Part shown: positions 6,158-8,426 of the stretch, piece by piece
Numbering within the stretch: position 1 is the stretch's first letter
Layout of the letters: every line of letters begins with the position of its first letter
Source: Alphaproteobacteria bacterium
Lineage (GTDB): Bacteria; Pseudomonadota; Alphaproteobacteria; Elsterales; Elsteraceae
Assembly (NCBI GenBank): GCA_013297545.1
Contig: JAAFHH010000110.1
Location: forward strand, 1 to 8,426
DNA: 8,426 bases
Direction: 5' to 3'
The notes under the pieces: model-generated
Told to the model about the DNA's origin: nothing
What the model saw: only the letters and a program-made list of their open reading frames with translations
The model's database searches: none
Program-made: the position numbers and the translations under genes

Positions 6158-7372
6158 ATGTTCGGGTTGGGAGCCGCCTTTGGCCGCGTGTGGGGGGCGC
6201 ACACGGCCAACCAAATCGCCTTCGAGACTGCGCTGTTCGTGCTGCCGGTGCTGGCGGCGACCGCGTTCGATGGCTCGGCCGGCGAGATCGCGCTGGTGTC
6301 GGCCGCGATCACCCTGCCCTCGCTGGTGCTGGCATTGCCCGCGGGTGCGTGGATTGACCGCCATCGCCGCCAAGGCGTGCTGATCGCGTCGAGTGCCGCG
6401 CGCACTGTCCTGTTGGCGCTGCTGGCGGCGGCTCTCCTGTTCGGCGTCGGCGACATCGTGAGCTTGGCCGTCTTCGGCTTCGTGTTCGCCAGCTTCGCGA
6501 TGATCTCTGATATCGCGGCCCTCTCCTTCCTGCCCCATGTTGTGACCCACCGGCAGCTTGGGCTCGCCAACGCGCGCCTTGAGATCATGCGCTCGCTGGC
6601 GCAGCTGTTGGCACCCGCCGTCGCGGGCGTGCTGATCACCGCGATCGCACCACCGATGCCGGTCGCGGTGGCAACGGTGCTGCTGGTGCTGTCGACCGCG
6701 CTGCTCTGCCGGCTCAACATCGCCGAACCAACGCCCGAGCCGGCACCCGGCCGGCTCTGGCGCGACATGATCGACGGCCTGCGCTTCGTGTTGACGACAC
6801 CGGTCTTACGCGACCTCTCCCTGTCCGCCTGCCTGTGGACGCTGGCCGCCAGTGCGATGCGGATCGCTATCGTCGTGCTGGCGCTGACCGAGCTTGAAGT
6901 CAGTGCCGCCAGCTTCGGCTATGCCCTCGCCGCCGGTGGTGCGGGCGGCTTGATCGGTGGCTTGCTCGCACACCCGCTGGCCCTGCGCTTCCCGCTCGGC
7001 CGGGTGGCGACAGCTGGGCCAGTGCTCGCGACGCTGGGATACATCGCCATGGCCCTTGCCCCCGATGGGCCGAGCGCGCTGTGGGTGATCGCGGGCGGCC
7101 TCTTCCTTGAGGGCCTCGGCTCGACTGTGTGGGTCGTCAGCGCCACCACCTTGCGCCAGCGGGCGACGCCACTGGGTATGCTCGGACGCCTGGCCGCGTG
7201 CATCCGGCTGATCGCGGGCTCGACCCGGCCGATTGGGGCGGCGCTTGCGGGCATCATCGCCAGCGCGTTCGGCGCGCGCGCCGTGCTGATCCTGGCAGTC
7301 TTCGTGTGCGGTGCGGCGGTGGTCGTGCTGCTGAGATCCCCGGTGACACGGGATGCTGCCAATCAGTCGTAG
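6158..7372 (+). CDS. MFS transporter, exporter-like 12-helix (MFS_3/EntS type)
   Basis: A 404-residue inner-membrane protein of the major facilitator superfamily, with hydrophobic segments along its length consistent with 12 helices. The loop 2-3 signature (motif A) is present in variant form, G63-A-W-I-D67-R68-H-R-R71. A hydrophilic central loop (about residues 189-210, rich in Pro and Glu) separates the two halves. The N-terminal pattern FGRVWGAHTANQIAFET resembles the MFS_3 group, which includes the enterobactin exporter EntS and many putative drug exporters, so efflux of a small molecule is the best guess. Substrate is unknown. The ATG at 6158 follows an in-frame stop at 6146-6148 closely, with only a weak ribosome binding site (CTCAAG). 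It diverges from the deaminase gene, and its last 10 bases overlap the end of the cyclase gene on the other strand. Confidence 0.87.
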   Translation: MFGLGAAFGRVWGAHTANQIAFETALFVLPVLAATAFDGSAGEIALVSAAITLPSLVLALPAGAWIDRHRRQGVLIASSAARTVLLALLAAALLFGVGDIVSLAVFGFVFASFAMISDIAALSFLPHVVTHRQLGLANARLEIMRSLAQLLAPAVAGVLITAIAPPMPVAVATVLLVLSTALLCRLNIAEPTPEPAPGRLWRDMIDGLRFVLTTPVLRDLSLSACLWTLAASAMRIAIVVLALTELEVSAASFGYALAAGGAGGLIGGLLAHPLALRFPLGRVATAGPVLATLGYIAMALAPDGPSALWVIAGGLFLEGLGSTVWVVSATTLRQRATPLGMLGRLAACIRLIAGSTRPIGAALAGIIASAFGARAVLILAVFVCGAAVVVLLRSPVTRDAANQS

Positions 7373-8426
7373 TCTTCCACCTCGTGGGCGCGCGGTGTGT
7401 CGGGCCGCGGTGCCGGCGCGCTGGCGGCGCGCCAGCACAGGATCGGCACCGGCTCAGCGCGGTTGCGCAAGCTGACGTCACCCGCCGCCTCGAACCTCGG
7501 GTCACCGAGCCCGTTGGCGGCCAGCACGGCATCAAGGAAGTCTTTGGAGACGACGATGCTCGCCCCCTTGGTGCGGGTCAGGCGCTCCAGGCGGCTCGCG
7601 ACATTCACCGTGTCGCCGATCACGGTGTATTCGAGCGAGCGGCCGTCGCCGATGTTGCCAACCGCCGCCTCGCCCGCGTGGATGCCGATACCGACGTGCA
7701 GCGGCGGCAAGCCCGCCGCTTCGCGCTCCACGCTCCAGGCCGCCATGATCTCGATCAGCGCGTGCGCGGCGGCGAGCGCGCGCACCGGATCGTCGGGGCG
7801 CGGATCGGGCGTGCCGAAGGTGACTTTCACCGCGTCGCCGATGAACTTCTCCAAGCTGCCGCCATGGGCGAACACAGTCTCGGCGACGCGCGAATGGTAT
7901 TCCCGCAGTAGCTGCAGCACGGCTTCTGGGGTCAACTGCTCGGACAGGCGGGTGAAGCCCACGAGGTCCATGAACACGACGACGACGCGTTGGCGCCGCA
8001 CCCGGTCGAGCGCGCTTGGGTCGCGGGCAAGGCGCGCCGTGACATCGGGCGGGAAGTAGCGTGCGAGGTTGGCGCGATCGCTCTCAGCCGCGATGCGTTG
8101 CACCATCAAGCTGCGCCCGCGGCGGACAGCGATGGTGAGCACCCAGGCGGTCAACCCAAACAGCACGAGCTGGCCGGCCACCGTCATAATGCTGAAGAAG
8201 CGCGGGTGCAGGATCATCGCCAACAGATCAGGCCCATCGAGAGGGGACGGGGCTGCGACCATGCTCAACGTATCCGGCAGCAGCCAGATGGTGAATGCCG
8301 CCAGCGACCAACACACCCCGACGGCAACGGCAGCCACGGTGACCTTAGACGGCGAATAGGTCAGTGCGGTCGCGGCGAGGTAGACGAAGAAGTAGCTGAA
8401 ATTGCCCAGCCGCATGTTGAGGTGCG
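7363..8426 (-). CDS. Membrane-anchored class III adenylate cyclase (5' partial)
   Basis: The C-terminal part of a class III nucleotide cyclase, which makes cAMP from ATP. The frame is open to the window edge (HLN before the Met at 8415), and the visible N-terminus is already transmembrane, so the true start lies outside. Numbering from that Met, hydrophobic segments lie at about 6-20, 25-45 and 73-95. They are followed by a helical linker with ANLARYFPPDV. The catalytic domain has metal-binding Asp150 (FMDLVGFT) and Asp194 (FIGDAVK). Lys190 and Asp268 (VIGDTVN) are the residues that select adenine over guanine in this family. Asn271 and Arg275 (NVASR) stabilise the transition state. All key residues are present, so it should be an active adenylate cyclase. 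The membrane part may sense a signal or only anchor. The C-terminal tail is Pro/Ala-rich and ends acidic. Its stop lies inside the 3' end of the convergent MFS gene. Confidence 0.92.
   Translation of the reverse strand, partial: HLNMRLGNFSYFFVYLAATALTYSPSKVTVAAVAVGVCWSLAAFTIWLLPDTLSMVAAPSPLDGPDLLAMILHPRFFSIMTVAGQLVLFGLTAWVLTIAVRRGRSLMVQRIAAESDRANLARYFPPDVTARLARDPSALDRVRRQRVVVVFMDLVGFTRLSEQLTPEAVLQLLREYHSRVAETVFAHGGSLEKFIGDAVKVTFGTPDPRPDDPVRALAAAHALIEIMAAWSVEREAAGLPPLHVGIGIHAGEAAVGNIGDGRSLEYTVIGDTVNVASRLERLTRTKGASIVVSKDFLDAVLAANGLGDPRFEAAGDVSLRNRAEPVPILCWRAASAPAPRPDTPRAHEVEDYD

Noticed and set aside
6050..6550. Upstream extension of the deaminase frame to a Met at 6550
   Set aside because: The added residues are highly charged and Arg/Gln-rich, run antisense to the MFS gene and have no family match. 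The start at 6049 has a strong ribosome binding site and gives the family's usual length.
7129..7911. Plus-strand open frame of 260 residues opposite the cyclase gene
   Set aside because: It is out of frame with the MFS gene and antisense to conserved cyclase motifs, with no domain of its own.
1..8426. Mobile elements, defence systems, CRISPR arrays or biosynthetic clusters
   Set aside because: All long coding frames are accounted for by the listed genes. No transposase, integrase, nuclease, direct-repeat array or synthase signature is visible.

Overview
The window (8,426 bases, GC-rich, with G/C-rich third codon positions on both strands) looks like chromosomal DNA of a high-GC proteobacterium. 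The gene types fit an alphaproteobacterium of the Rhodospirillales kind: an M81 peptidase beside a peptide ABC transporter, bluB, and a membrane-bound class III cyclase with the linker motif NLARYFPP. That placement is inference from gene content. I see no rRNA, tRNA, CRISPR array, transposase, integrase or phage gene, and no compositional break suggesting recent transfer.

Layout. (1) 1-2110, plus strand: the 3' end of a dipeptide/oligopeptide ABC transporter ATPase (DppF/OppF type), then after 13 bases a complete M81 (MlrC-like) metallopeptidase. This looks like the end of a peptide uptake-and-cleavage operon. (2) 2111-2733: a short spacer with a GC hairpin, then a small cytosolic protein with two canonical EF-hands and an acidic tract. 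(3) 2734-4865: a spacer with a near-perfect 30-base palindrome, then an OmpR/EnvZ-type two-component system. The response-regulator gene carries a one-base frameshift inside its DNA-binding domain. The histidine kinase is intact and begins in a GTGA overlap with the regulator's stop. (4) 4912-5568: bluB, the flavin-cleaving enzyme that makes the lower ligand of vitamin B12, 46 bases after the kinase. (5) 5573-6049, minus strand: a guanine-deaminase-type nucleobase deaminase, tail-to-tail with bluB with 4 bases between. (6) 6158-7372, plus strand: a 12-helix MFS exporter-like protein, divergent from the deaminase. (7) 7363-8426, minus strand: a membrane-anchored class III adenylate cyclase whose start lies beyond the window. 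Its 3' end overlaps the MFS gene by 10 bases.

The genes are mostly separate housekeeping or signalling units. The clear functional pairings are transporter plus peptidase, and regulator plus kinase. I did not find a convincing new multi-gene system. The items most worth a second look are the frameshift in the response regulator, the palindrome in front of it, and the EF-hand protein just upstream.
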